From Solirubrobacterales bacterium (GTDB lineage Bacteria > Actinomycetota > Thermoleophilia > Solirubrobacterales > Solirubrobacteraceae): 9,612 nt of DNA. The number at the start of each line of letters is the position of its first letter. Within the stretch, counting starts at the first letter, position 1. The notes beneath the pieces are model-generated. The model searched no databases and had not been told where the DNA came from. It saw nothing but the letters and a program-made list of their open reading frames with translations. The stretch is from contig JAOPZU010000133.1 of the NCBI GenBank assembly GCA_025963955.1, positions 1 through 9,612 of the forward strand. The letters are read 5' to 3'. The translations under genes and the position numbers were made by a program. Of this stretch, positions 1 to 7,494 are shown in pieces.

Positions 1-897
<897 letters not shown>

Positions 898-922
898 GAC
901 CCTCGAGCGGGAGCGACTGCGG

Positions 923-2068
923 ATGCGGACCCTGGACGACCTGGAGCTGGACGGCGCACGCGTCCTGCTGCGCGTGGACTTCAACGTCCCGCTGAACGAC
1001 GGCGTCATCGGGGACGACACCCGCATCCGCGCCGCGCTGCCGACCCTGTCGGCGCTGCGCGAGCGCGGTGCCTCGCAGATCGTCCTGCTTGCGCACCTCG
1101 GGCGCCCGAAGGCGCGCGAGCCGGAGTTCTCGCTGGCCCCCGTCGCGGCCCGCCTCGGTGAGCTCCTCGGACACGACGTGTCGCTGGCGGCCGAGCCCGA
1201 GCGCGACGAGCTCGGCGACCAGCCCCTCGTGATGGTGGAGAACGTCCGCTACTTCCCGGGGGAGACGAAGGACGACGCGAATCTGGCCGCGCGGTACGCC
1301 GCCCTCGCCGACGTCTACGTCGACGACGCCTTCGGCGCCGCGCACCGCGCCCATGCCTCCAACCACGGCGTCGCCAAGCTCCTCCCGGCGGCCGCCGGGC
1401 TGCTGCTGCAGCGCGAGGTCGGGACCCTCACCGGCATCCTCGCGAACCCCGGCCGCCCCCTGGTGGCGATCGTCGGCGGCTCCAAGGTCACCGACAAGAT
1501 CGGGGTCCTGCAGGCGTTCCTCCAGGTCGCGGACACCGTCCTCATCGGGGGCGCGATGTGCTTCCCGTTCTTCGCTGCGCAGGGGATCGGCGTCGGCTCC
1601 TCGCTGTGCGAGGAGGCCGGCATCGAGCCGGCGCGCGAGGTCCTGGCCAAGGCGAAGGAGGGACAGCTGCGGCTTCCCGTCGACCTGACGCTGGGCCGGT
1701 CGTTCGCCGCAGACACCGAGGTCCGGCACACGGACGGCGTGCAGACGCCGGACGGCTGGATGGGCCTCGACGTCGGCCCGAAGACCGCGGCGGCCTACGC
1801 CGCGGTCGTCGAGGGGGCCGGCTCGGTCTTCTGGAACGGGCCGATGGGCGCCTTCGAGCTGGCGCCGTTCGAGCCCGGGACCCGGGCCGTCGCCGAGGCG
1901 ATGGCCCGGACGCAGGCAACCACGGTCGTCGGCGGCGGCGACAGCGCCGCCGCCCTCACGCAGTTCGGCCTGGACGACCAGGTCACCCATCTCTCCACGG
2001 GCGGCGGCGCCTCCCTGGAGCTCATCGAGGGCAAGAGCCTTCCCGGAGTCGAGGTCCTTTCAGCATGA
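923..2068 (+). CDS. pgk: Phosphoglycerate kinase
   Basis: Transfers phosphate from 1,3-bisphosphoglycerate to ADP, giving 3-phosphoglycerate and ATP. The 381 residues are slightly fewer than the usual 390-400. The N-domain carries RVDFNVPL (17-24), DTRIR (32-36), AHLGRP (57-62) and the DAFGAAHRAHAS block (135-146). The C-domain carries the nucleotide-binding GGSKVTDKIGVL (185-196, Lys188), GPKT (285-288), WNGPMGAFE (304-312) and the GGGDSA loop (337-342). The ATG is preceded by a GGGAG ribosome-binding site at 909-913 with 9 nt spacing, and the start gives the normal family N-terminus. The stop TGA overlaps the tpiA ATG as ATGA, so pgk and tpiA are probably translationally coupled. One small departure is GGAMCFPFFAAQG where GGGMAYTFLKAQG-like sequence is usual; this looks like lineage variation. 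Identity is certain. Confidence 0.98.
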   Translation: MRTLDDLELDGARVLLRVDFNVPLNDGVIGDDTRIRAALPTLSALRERGASQIVLLAHLGRPKAREPEFSLAPVAARLGELLGHDVSLAAEPERDELGDQPLVMVENVRYFPGETKDDANLAARYAALADVYVDDAFGAAHRAHASNHGVAKLLPAAAGLLLQREVGTLTGILANPGRPLVAIVGGSKVTDKIGVLQAFLQVADTVLIGGAMCFPFFAAQGIGVGSSLCEEAGIEPAREVLAKAKEGQLRLPVDLTLGRSFAADTEVRHTDGVQTPDGWMGLDVGPKTAAAYAAVVEGAGSVFWNGPMGAFELAPFEPGTRAVAEAMARTQATTVVGGGDSAAALTQFGLDDQVTHLSTGGGASLELIEGKSLPGVEVLSA

Positions 2069-2820
2069 GCCGTACCCCCTTCATCGCCGGTAACTGGAAG
2101 ATGCACAAGACGGTCGAGGAGGCCGAGGAGTTCATCCAGGGCCTGCTGCCGCGCGTGTACGCCGCGGACAACGTCGACGTCGGGATCTGCGTGCCGTACA
2201 CCGCGCTGACCGCGATGGTCGACTCCACCCGCGGCTCCCGCGTGGGGATCTACGCGCAGAACATGCACTTCGCCGCGCAGGGCGCCTACACCGGCGAGAT
2301 CAGCGCCGCGATGCTGACGGAGCTCGAGGTCACCGGTGCCGTGCTCGGCCACTCCGAGCGCCGCCAGTTCTTCGGCGAGACGGACGAGGCGCTGCAGAAG
2401 AAGGTCCCCGCGGCCCTGGAGGCAGGCCTGGTGCCGATCCTCTGCGTCGGCGAGACGGAGGACGAGCGCGAGCGCGGCGACACCGAGCGCAAGCTGCGTC
2501 ACCAGATCCTCGAGGGCCTGGAGAAGGTCCCGAAGGACCGCCTGGCCGAGGTCGTCGTCGCCTACGAGCCGATCTGGGCGATCGGCTCCGGCCTGACGGC
2601 GAGCCCGCAGCAGGCGCAGGACGCCTGCGCGTTCTGCCGGGCCCTCGTCGCGCACTTCTCCAAGGAGGCGGCCGAGAAGGTCCGCGTCCTCTACGGCGGC
2701 TCGGTCAAGGCCGACAACGCCAAGGAGCTGCTGGCGCTGCCGGACGTCGACGGCGCGCTCGTCGGCGGGGCGTCGCTGGATCCGGACTCGCTGGGCGACA
2801 TCATCGACGCCGCGGGATGA
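2065..2820 (+). CDS. tpiA: Triosephosphate isomerase
   Basis: TIM-barrel enzyme interconverting dihydroxyacetone phosphate and glyceraldehyde-3-phosphate. The 251 residues match the family length. The active site is complete: Asn10 and Lys12 in GNWKM, His96 in GHSERR, and Glu168 in AYEPIWAIG followed by the mobile loop 6 (GSGLTASPQQ). The phosphate-binding YGGSVK (210-215) and GGASL (234-238) motifs are present. The frame stays open far upstream (to about 1558), but that part only shadows pgk. The ATG at 2065 is chosen because it begins the canonical N-terminus, overlaps the pgk stop by ATGA and has GAGG at 2051-2054 ten nt upstream. Fourth-to-last base 2817 begins an ATGA that opens a small ORF leading toward gpmI. 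Confidence 0.98.
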   Translation: MSRTPFIAGNWKMHKTVEEAEEFIQGLLPRVYAADNVDVGICVPYTALTAMVDSTRGSRVGIYAQNMHFAAQGAYTGEISAAMLTELEVTGAVLGHSERRQFFGETDEALQKKVPAALEAGLVPILCVGETEDERERGDTERKLRHQILEGLEKVPKDRLAEVVVAYEPIWAIGSGLTASPQQAQDACAFCRALVAHFSKEAAEKVRVLYGGSVKADNAKELLALPDVDGALVGGASLDPDSLGDIIDAAG

Positions 2821-2852
2821 TCGCCTCCGTCGACCCGTCCCGAGCCGGCTGA
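2817..2852 (+). CDS. Putative 11-codon coupling ORF between tpiA and gpmI
   Basis: An ATG overlaps the tpiA stop codon (ATGA) and opens an 11-residue ORF, MIASVDPSRAG. It ends at TGA 2850-2852, three nucleotides before the gpmI ATG and in the same frame as gpmI. No good Shine-Dalgarno precedes gpmI, so ribosomes finishing tpiA could reinitiate here and be delivered to the gpmI start. The peptide has no recognisable function and the arrangement may be chance: stop-overlapping ATGA is easy to form. What is seen is the layout; coupling is inference. Confidence 0.2.
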   Translation: MIASVDPSRAG

Positions 2853-2855
2853 GCC

Positions 2856-4349
2856 ATGGCCCACCCGAGCGTGTGCCTCGTCATCCTCGACGGCTGGGGC
2901 CTGGCGCCTGAAGGGCCTGGCAACGCGGTCTCGCTCGCGCACACCCCGATCTTCGACGAGCTGTGGGACCGCTACCCGCACACGCAGCTGACCGCGTGCG
3001 GGCGTGCGGTGGGGCTGCCGGAGGGACAGATGGGCAACTCCGAGGTCGGGCACCTGAACCTCGGCGCCGGGTCAGTCGTCCGGCAGGACCTCACGCGCAT
3101 CGATGACGCGGTGGCGGACGGGACGCTCGACGCGAACCCGACGCTGCGCGCCGCGTTCGAGGGCTTCGAGCGCGTGCACCTCGTCGGTCTGGTCTCCGAC
3201 GGCGGCGTGCACTCGTCCGATCGGCATCTGAAGGCGCTGATCGAGCTCGGCGGGACCCTGGGCGTCAAGGAGCTCGTCGTCCACGCCTTCACCGACGGCC
3301 GCGACACGCTGCCCAAGGCCGGCGCCGGCTTCGTCGACGAGGTCGAGAAGGTCTGCGCCGCCGTCGCGGCCGAGCACGGCACGAGCGCCCGCTTGGGCAC
3401 CGTCATCGGCCGCTACTACGCGATGGACCGCGACCAGCGCGAGGAGCGCACGGGGGCCGCGGTCGACCTGCTCGTCGACGGGACCGCCCAGCACCACGCC
3501 GACAGCGGCCGAGCCGCCGTGCTCGCCGCCTACGAGCGTGGGGAGACCGACGAGTTCGTGGCCGCCACGGCCGTCGGGGACGGCGAGGCGCACATCCGCC
3601 CGCAGGACTCGGTCCTGGCCTTCAACTTCCGCCCGGACCGCATGCGCCAGCTCACCGCGGCGCTGGCGCCGAAGGTCGCGCGCTTCACGTCGCTGACCGA
3701 GTACGACGAGACCTGGGAGTGGCCCGTCGCCTTCGCGCCCGAGCGCCCGGCGATCACCCTCGCGCACGTCATCGCTGCGGGCGGCGGCCGTCAGGTTCAC
3801 GCCGCGGAGACGGAGAAGTACCCGCACGTCACGTACTTCTTCAACGGCGGCGAGGAGCAGCCGTACGACGGTGAGCGCCGCGAGGTCGTCCCGTCGCCGC
3901 GGGACGTCGCGACCTACGACCTCAAGCCGGAGATGAGCGCGCGCGCCGCGGCGGACGCGTTCCTCTCGGCGTGGGGGCAGGACGCGCCGCAGTTCGGCGT
4001 CATCAACTTCGCGAACGCGGACATGGTCGGGCACACCGGGGTCATCCCGGCCGCGGTCGAGGCGATCGAGACCGTTGATCGCTGCCTGGGGGACATCGTC
4101 CTCTCGGTTCAGCGCTCCGGCGGCGTGCTCATCATCACCGCCGACCACGGGAACGCCGACCACATGCTGGAGCCCGACGGCTCGCCCAACACGGCCCACT
4201 CGCTGAACCCGGTGCCGCTGATCGTCACCGAGGAGGACGTCGCGCCGCTGCGCAGCGGTGGCGTGCTCGCGGACGTCGCGCCGACCGTCCTCGAGCTGCT
4301 CGGGATCGAGCAGCCCGCGGGGATGACCGGCGTCTCACTGCTTGGCTGA
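2856..4349 (+). CDS. gpmI: 2,3-bisphosphoglycerate-independent phosphoglycerate mutase
   Basis: Cofactor-independent, Mn-dependent mutase of the alkaline phosphatase superfamily, converting 3-phosphoglycerate to 2-phosphoglycerate. At 497 residues it is slightly shorter than the usual ~510. The phosphatase-domain metal and nucleophile residues are present: Asp12 (LDGWG), Ser62 (MGNSEVGH), Asp389 and His393 (NADMVGH), Asp430 and His431 (TADHGNADH), and His448 (NTAHSLNPVP). Transferase-domain residues are also present: His119 (DGGVHS), Asp147/Arg149 (TDGRD), Arg259/Arg262 (NFRPDRMRQ) and Lys321 (TEKYPHV). The start is fixed by an in-frame TGA only six nt upstream (2850-2852). No clear Shine-Dalgarno is visible, so translation may depend on coupling from tpiA 35 nt upstream. 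The gene ends 15 nt from the convergent aldo/keto reductase. Confidence 0.97.
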   Translation: MAHPSVCLVILDGWGLAPEGPGNAVSLAHTPIFDELWDRYPHTQLTACGRAVGLPEGQMGNSEVGHLNLGAGSVVRQDLTRIDDAVADGTLDANPTLRAAFEGFERVHLVGLVSDGGVHSSDRHLKALIELGGTLGVKELVVHAFTDGRDTLPKAGAGFVDEVEKVCAAVAAEHGTSARLGTVIGRYYAMDRDQREERTGAAVDLLVDGTAQHHADSGRAAVLAAYERGETDEFVAATAVGDGEAHIRPQDSVLAFNFRPDRMRQLTAALAPKVARFTSLTEYDETWEWPVAFAPERPAITLAHVIAAGGGRQVHAAETEKYPHVTYFFNGGEEQPYDGERREVVPSPRDVATYDLKPEMSARAAADAFLSAWGQDAPQFGVINFANADMVGHTGVIPAAVEAIETVDRCLGDIVLSVQRSGGVLIITADHGNADHMLEPDGSPNTAHSLNPVPLIVTEEDVAPLRSGGVLADVAPTVLELLGIEQPAGMTGVSLLG

Positions 4350-4352
4350 GAC
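4332..4352. terminator. Weak dyad at the convergent gpmI / aldo-keto reductase junction
   Basis: GTCTCA (4332-4337) and TGAGAC (4347-4352) are perfect inverted arms around a 9-nt loop, spanning the gpmI stop codon. The gap between the converging genes is only 15 nt, so a bidirectional terminator would have to lie about here. The stem is short and has no T-tract on either strand, so this is a weak candidate. Confidence 0.2.
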
Positions 4353-4364
4353 CGTGCGCCGCCG

Positions 4365-5381
4365 TCAGTAGCGGGCGCCCGTGGGCGCCGGAAGGGCGTT
4401 CAGGACCCCGCGGGCCTCGGCGTCCAGCGTCAGCCGCGCGGCGCCGGCGTTCTCCTCGAGGCGGCCGAGGCGGCGCGTGCCCGGGATCGGCACGACGTGC
4501 TCGCCCTGGTCCAGCACCCAGGCGAGGGCGACCTGCGCGGGCGTGGCCTGCAGGCGCGCGGCGACCTCCTTGACCACGTCCACGAGCTTCAGGTTCGCGG
4601 CCAGCGCCTCCGGGGTGAAGCGCGGGTTCTTCGCCCGGAAGTCGTCCTCGTCGAAGGACGCGGCGGTGATCGCGCCGGTCAGGAAGCCGCGGCCGAGCGG
4701 GCTGAACGGGATGAAGCTCGCGCCGTGCTCGGCGCACCAGGCGAGGACCCCGTCGTCGATCGCGCCCCGGGTCCACAGCGAGAGCTCGCTCTGCACGGAG
4801 GCGACCGGGTGGATCGCGTGCGCGCGCTCGAGCTCCTCGACGGACACCTCCGACAGCCCGAGCATCCGCGCCTTGCCCGCGTCCACGAACTCCGCCATGG
4901 CGCCCCAAGAGTCCTCGATCGGGACCTCGGGATCGACGCGGTGCAGCTGGTAGAGGTCGACGTGGTCGACCTGCAGGCGCCGGAGCGAGGCGTCGAAGGC
5001 GGAGCGCAGGTGCTCCGGGCGGCCGACGCGGTTGATGCCGTAGGCGGCGTGAGGGTCCGCGGTGCCGCCGGCGGGCGGCTTTCCGACGACGAGCCCGCCC
5101 TTGGTCGCCAGGACCGCCTGCTCGCGGCGCCCCGCGAGCGCTCGGCCGACGAGCTCCTCGTTCGTGAACGGGCCGTACATGTCGCTCGTGTCGATGAGGG
5201 TGACGCCGAGCTCGAGCGCGCGGTGGATGACGGCGACGCTCTCCTTCTCGTCCCGGCCTTCGTCCCCGTAGGCCCAGCTCATGCCCATGCAGCCGAGGCC
5301 GATGGCTCCGACGGGGGCCGGGGACGGGCCGCCCGCGCCGAGGACGCGGGCCGGGATGGGCGGGGTGGCGGCCCGGCTCAT
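4365..5381 (-). CDS. Aldo/keto reductase (AKR13/YakC-like)
   Basis: NADPH-dependent TIM-barrel oxidoreductase that reduces aldehydes or ketones to alcohols; the physiological substrate cannot be read from sequence. The 338 residues match the family. The catalytic tetrad is complete: Asp64 and Tyr69 (IDTSDMYG), Lys94 (LATKGG) and His147 (LYQLHRVD). The N-terminal GLGCMGMSWAYG (28-39), the FSPLGRGFLTG block (226-236) and the cofactor-binding PIPGTRRLGRLEEN (298-311) resemble AKR13/YakC-type enzymes. It is last in the minus-strand operon. Its ATG overlaps the hydrolase stop as ATGA (5378-5381), and GGGGAG at 5392-5397 is a reasonable ribosome-binding site. Given the upstream dioxygenase and hydrolase, reduction of reactive carbonyls or quinone-derived products is plausible, but this is inference from context. 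Confidence 0.93.
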   Translation of the reverse strand: MSRAATPPIPARVLGAGGPSPAPVGAIGLGCMGMSWAYGDEGRDEKESVAVIHRALELGVTLIDTSDMYGPFTNEELVGRALAGRREQAVLATKGGLVVGKPPAGGTADPHAAYGINRVGRPEHLRSAFDASLRRLQVDHVDLYQLHRVDPEVPIEDSWGAMAEFVDAGKARMLGLSEVSVEELERAHAIHPVASVQSELSLWTRGAIDDGVLAWCAEHGASFIPFSPLGRGFLTGAITAASFDEDDFRAKNPRFTPEALAANLKLVDVVKEVAARLQATPAQVALAWVLDQGEHVVPIPGTRRLGRLEENAGAARLTLDAEARGVLNALPAPTGARY

Positions 5382-6034
5382 GCGGCCGGTGCTCCCCGCA
5401 GCGGCGCCGCGGCGATCGTGTCCCTCAGCCAGCGCTGCGCCTCCGGGATCACCCGCGGGTCGATGTGGTGGGCGGCCGCGGTCTCGTGGTACTCGACCCG
5501 TGCGCCGCCGGCCTCCAGCAGCTTCCGCGCGTCGTGGGCGAACTCGGGGACCATGATCGGGTCGTTCGTGCCGTGCGCGACGAACACCCGCAGCCCGGAC
5601 CGGCTCGCCACGTCCGGCGTCCAGCCGTCGACCGTCGGGACGAAGCCGCTGAAGGCGAGCACCCCGGCCGGGACGGGCCGCCCGGTGCCGAGACCGAGCG
5701 CGTAGGACATGACGGTCCCCTGCGAGAAGCCGCCGACGACGGTCCGCGACCAGTCGAGGCCGAGCTCGACGTCGAGCAGGCTCGCGAGGGCGGCGTAGGA
5801 GGCGCCGAAGGTCTCCGGCTCGGGGAAGCCGACGCGCGGCACGACGTACCAGTGGCGCCCGCCCGGGGGGATGTTCGTCAGCGGGCCGCCGACGGTGATG
5901 CCGCGCAGCGTGCGCCCCGGGTCGAGCACGTCGAAGAGCCCGAAGAGGTCGTGCTCGTCGGCCCCGCGGCCGTGCAGCAGGACGAGGTTCCCGGCGGGGT
6001 TCTCGACCTCGCGGATGCGGTGGATGAGGCTCAC
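5378..6034 (-). CDS. Serine alpha/beta-hydrolase, phospholipase/carboxylesterase family (MhqD-like)
   Basis: Probable cytosolic esterase of the small (about 200-220 aa) carboxylesterase family; 218 residues. The oxyanion-hole strand LVLLHGRGADEHDL lies at 17-30. The nucleophile elbow GFSQG (102-106) gives Ser104, Asp158 lies in AHGTNDPI (153-160), and His189 aligns with the usual GHxI motif, here AHHI. The frame is open far upstream as a shadow of the preceding gene. GTG at 6034 is chosen because it begins the family N-terminus, has GAGGGGGT at 6041-6048 with suitable spacing and overlaps the dioxygenase stop by GTGA (6031-6034). No signal peptide or membrane segment is seen. Its pairing with a VOC ring-cleaving dioxygenase recalls MhqO/MhqD of the Bacillus quinone-response regulon, which suggests hydrolysis of an electrophile-derived product. 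The true substrate is unknown. Confidence 0.9.
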   Translation of the reverse strand: MSLIHRIREVENPAGNLVLLHGRGADEHDLFGLFDVLDPGRTLRGITVGGPLTNIPPGGRHWYVVPRVGFPEPETFGASYAALASLLDVELGLDWSRTVVGGFSQGTVMSYALGLGTGRPVPAGVLAFSGFVPTVDGWTPDVASRSGLRVFVAHGTNDPIMVPEFAHDARKLLEAGGARVEYHETAAAHHIDPRVIPEAQRWLRDTIAAAPLRGAPAA

Positions 6035-6984
6035 CGCGCCACCCCCTCGGCCTGGCGCGGGTTGACGATCGGGGTCAGGCGGGTAACGAGGTCCGCGCGG
6101 CGCGCCTCGTACTGCGGCGGGAGCTTCAGCTCGCTGCCGAGCGTCGCGGCCGGCTCGTCGACGTCGAACCCGATGTCCCGGGAGGCGAGCTCGAAGAGGA
6201 TCCCGCTCGGCTCGCGAAAGTACACCGAATGGAAGTACTGCCGGTCGATGATCGGCGTCGGGCGGGCGCCCGCGCCGGCGGCCTGGGCGCGGAAGGCGTC
6301 CAGCTCGAAGTCGTCCGCGGCGGACCAGGCGACGTGGTGGATCGTCCCCGCGCCCGGGCGACCGCGGCCGGCCGGTGCGTCCTCGTAGGTGATCACGCCA
6401 CGGCGGTCGGCGCCGTGGGCCGTCCAGGTGCGCTCGTCCGCGTCGGGCTCCAGCCCGAGGGTGCGCAGCAGGCCCGCGCTGCGGTCGGGGGCCGACGCGT
6501 AGGCGCGCACGCCGTGGAAGCCCTGGAGCGCGTGCTCGGCGGGGACGTCCGGCGCGTCGGCGACCAGCGGGGCGTCGGCGAGGTCGCCGGCGACGACGAG
6601 CTCGTGCGCGAGGCCCTCGGGGTCCGCGAAGCGCAGCGAGCCGTCCGGAGCGGTGGACGTGGCGACGCCCTCGGCGGCCAGGCGGGCGGCCCAGAAGTCG
6701 AGCGCGGCGGGGGCGGCCACGCGCCACTGGATCGTGTGGACCATGCCGTCGCCGGCGGTGCCGCGGGCGGCGTCCGGGAACTCGAAGAAGGTGAGGATGC
6801 TGCCCGGCTTGCCGTGCTCGTCCCCGTAGTAGAGGTGGTAGACGTCCGGCGCGTCGAAGTTGACCGTCTTCTTCACCAGGCGCTGGCCGAGGAGGCGGGC
6901 GTAGAAGTCCACGTTGCGCGGCGCGTCCGCGGTCATCGCGGTGATGTGGTGGAGCCCTTCGAGGCGCAGGCTGGTGGCGCTCAT
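6031..6984 (-). CDS. VOC/glyoxalase-fold ring-cleaving dioxygenase (MhqO-like)
   Basis: Two-module vicinal-oxygen-chelate protein of 317 residues, the length typical of MhqO-type ring-cleaving dioxygenases, which are thought to open hydroquinone- or catechol-like rings using Fe(II). The first module starts with GLHHITAMTAD (10-20), and DFYARLLGQRLVKKTVNFD (26-44) is characteristic of the subfamily. The second module starts with FHGVRAYA (156-163). Candidate metal ligands are His12 or His13, His216 or His217 (IHHVAW) and Glu265 (GILFELAS). The frame stays open to 7107, but ATG 6984 is preferred: it gives the family N-terminus and has AAAGGA at 6994-6999. A longer protein would also read through the promoter and dyad. 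The gene heads the three-gene minus-strand operon. The family call is secure; the actual ring substrate is unknown. Confidence 0.9.
   Translation of the reverse strand: MSATSLRLEGLHHITAMTADAPRNVDFYARLLGQRLVKKTVNFDAPDVYHLYYGDEHGKPGSILTFFEFPDAARGTAGDGMVHTIQWRVAAPAALDFWAARLAAEGVATSTAPDGSLRFADPEGLAHELVVAGDLADAPLVADAPDVPAEHALQGFHGVRAYASAPDRSAGLLRTLGLEPDADERTWTAHGADRRGVITYEDAPAGRGRPGAGTIHHVAWSAADDFELDAFRAQAAGAGARPTPIIDRQYFHSVYFREPSGILFELASRDIGFDVDEPAATLGSELKLPPQYEARRADLVTRLTPIVNPRQAEGVAR
6041..6048 (-). promoter_or_regulatory. Ribosome-binding site of the alpha/beta-hydrolase gene
   Basis: The minus strand reads GAGGGGGT, six nt before GTG 6034. It lies inside the last codons of the dioxygenase gene. 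It supports the GTG start over any upstream extension. Confidence 0.6.
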
Positions 6985-6993
6985 GTCGTGCGG

Positions 6994-6999
6994 TCCTTT
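6994..6999 (-). promoter_or_regulatory. Ribosome-binding site of the dioxygenase gene
   Basis: AAAGGA on the minus strand, nine nt before ATG 6984. It is the best Shine-Dalgarno match in this divergent gap and decides the start against the 41-residue-longer alternative. Confidence 0.7.
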
Positions 7000-7013
7000 C
7001 GCGTCGGGCGAAG

Positions 7014-7031
7014 TAGTTGCATAAACAACTA
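7014..7031. promoter_or_regulatory. Perfect 18-bp dyad operator, MarR-like
   Basis: TAGTTGCATAAACAACTA: 6-bp arms TAGTTG and CAACTA around a 6-bp AT-rich centre. It overlaps the -10 box and the predicted transcription start of the minus-strand operon. Size, AT-richness and position suit a MarR-family homodimer, the regulator class that controls related mhq genes in Bacillus. The dyad is seen directly; the regulator family is inferred, and no regulator gene is in the window. Confidence 0.6.
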
Positions 7032-7056
7032 TACGCCTCTGAGGCGGGTCGCGCAA
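7028..7056 (-). promoter_or_regulatory. Sigma-70-type promoter of the dioxygenase-hydrolase-AKR operon
   Basis: On the minus strand, -35 TTGCGC (7056-7051) is separated by exactly 17 nt from -10 TATAGT (7033-7028), which matches TATAAT at five of six positions. The predicted transcription start near 7021 gives a leader of about 37 nt containing the AAAGGA ribosome-binding site. The stretch around the -10 is the AT-richest in the window. The promoter overlaps dyads at 7014-7031 and 7034-7046, so repression by steric block is likely. Confidence 0.65.
7034..7046. repeat. GC-rich dyad in the promoter spacer
   Basis: CGCCTC-T-GAGGCG, a perfect inverted repeat with 6-bp arms and a 1-nt centre. It occupies most of the 17-nt spacer between the -35 and -10 boxes of the minus-strand promoter. 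It could be a second operator or a chance GC palindrome. Confidence 0.4.
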
Positions 7057-7092
7057 GCGCTCGCCGGCAGGGGAGGCGCAGCGGTCGGTGTG

Positions 7093-7098
7093 TAGGCT
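7093..7098 (+). promoter_or_regulatory. -10-like TAGGCT, probable leaderless promoter of the small SCP2-like gene
   Basis: TAGGCT fits the TANNNT -10 pattern of high-GC actinomycetes and ends 9 nt before ATG 7108. No Shine-Dalgarno lies between them, so transcription probably starts at or next to the ATG. No convincing -35 is seen at 17-18 nt. Confidence 0.45.
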
Positions 7099-7107
7099 GG
7101 GCCGCAC

Positions 7108-7494
7108 ATGTCAGGCGACGCCAAGCAGCTGATCGAGACCGCCGCGAAGAGCCTGCTGGAGGAGGTTCCCGCGCTGAAGCCCATGAAGCTCGTGGTGGGC
7201 TTCGACCTCATCGGCGGGCGCTCGGACCTGCAGCAGTTCCGCCTGCAGCTCCCGGAGGTCACGGTCACCAAGGACATGGCCACGGACGCCCGCATCCGGG
7301 TCGAGATGCGCCGCGAGTTCTTCAACCTCATGGTCGAGCACGGCGCGAAGGTTGCGGACTGGCGCGAGGCCTTCCACGACGGCAAGGCCAAGGCCAACGG
7401 CGTGGAGCAGTACCTGAAGCTCATCCTCACGGTCGTCGAGAAGCAGGAGGAACGTGACCGCCTCCGGCGCCCGAAGCATCCGCGCCCGCAGTGA
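7108..7494 (+). CDS. Small protein with probable SCP2-like fold, coupled to aguA
   Basis: A 128-residue soluble protein with no signal peptide or membrane segment. I do not recognise a named family with certainty. The pattern from about residue 28 to 110 resembles SCP2-type lipid-transfer domains: a strand-rich N-half (LVVGFDLIGG, FRLQLPEVTVTKD), then DARIRVEMRREFFNLMV where SCP2 has its aDvtitls..dFlkl segment, then a helical stretch ending EQYLKLILTVV. The tail (112-128) is charged and basic-proline rich (RDRLRRPKHPRPQ). Its stop overlaps the GTG of agmatine deiminase as GTGA (7491-7494), so the two are probably co-translated. The start ATG has no ribosome-binding site but has TAGGCT nine nt before it. 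Function is unknown; a ligand-binding or accessory role in agmatine metabolism is only an inference from the coupling. It is divergent from the dioxygenase operon across a 123-nt gap. Confidence 0.8.
   Translation: MSGDAKQLIETAAKSLLEEVPALKPMKLVVGFDLIGGRSDLQQFRLQLPEVTVTKDMATDARIRVEMRREFFNLMVEHGAKVADWREAFHDGKAKANGVEQYLKLILTVVEKQEERDRLRRPKHPRPQ

Noticed and set aside
898..922. Promoter or terminator between gap and pgk
   Set aside because: Only 25 nt, with no hairpin and no -10-like element; it holds just the pgk ribosome-binding site.
1558..2064. Upstream extension of tpiA into pgk
   Set aside because: It is a frame shadow of pgk with low-complexity Arg/Gly/Ala sequence. The ATG at 2065 gives the canonical TPI N-terminus.
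4497..5705. Plus-strand open frames opposite the AKR, hydrolase and dioxygenase genes (also 5465-6388, 6229-7095)
   Set aside because: Antisense shadows of well-supported minus-strand enzymes; no recognisable domains.
6035..6727. N-terminal extension of the alpha/beta-hydrolase giving a 449-residue protein
   Set aside because: The extra 231 residues shadow the dioxygenase gene and are Arg/Pro-rich. GTG 6034 has a ribosome-binding site and the family N-terminus.
6985..7107. Dioxygenase start at 7107 instead of 6984
   Set aside because: The extra 41 residues would be encoded by the promoter, operator and ribosome-binding site and match nothing in the family.
7445..7456. A perfect AGGAGG followed by GTG (7454) that opens a 693-codon frame through aguB
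   Set aside because: The spacing is only 3 nt, and the first 365 codons of the frame shadow aguA with arginine/glycine-rich nonsense sequence. The AGGAGG is explained by Gln-Glu codons at the end of the small gene.
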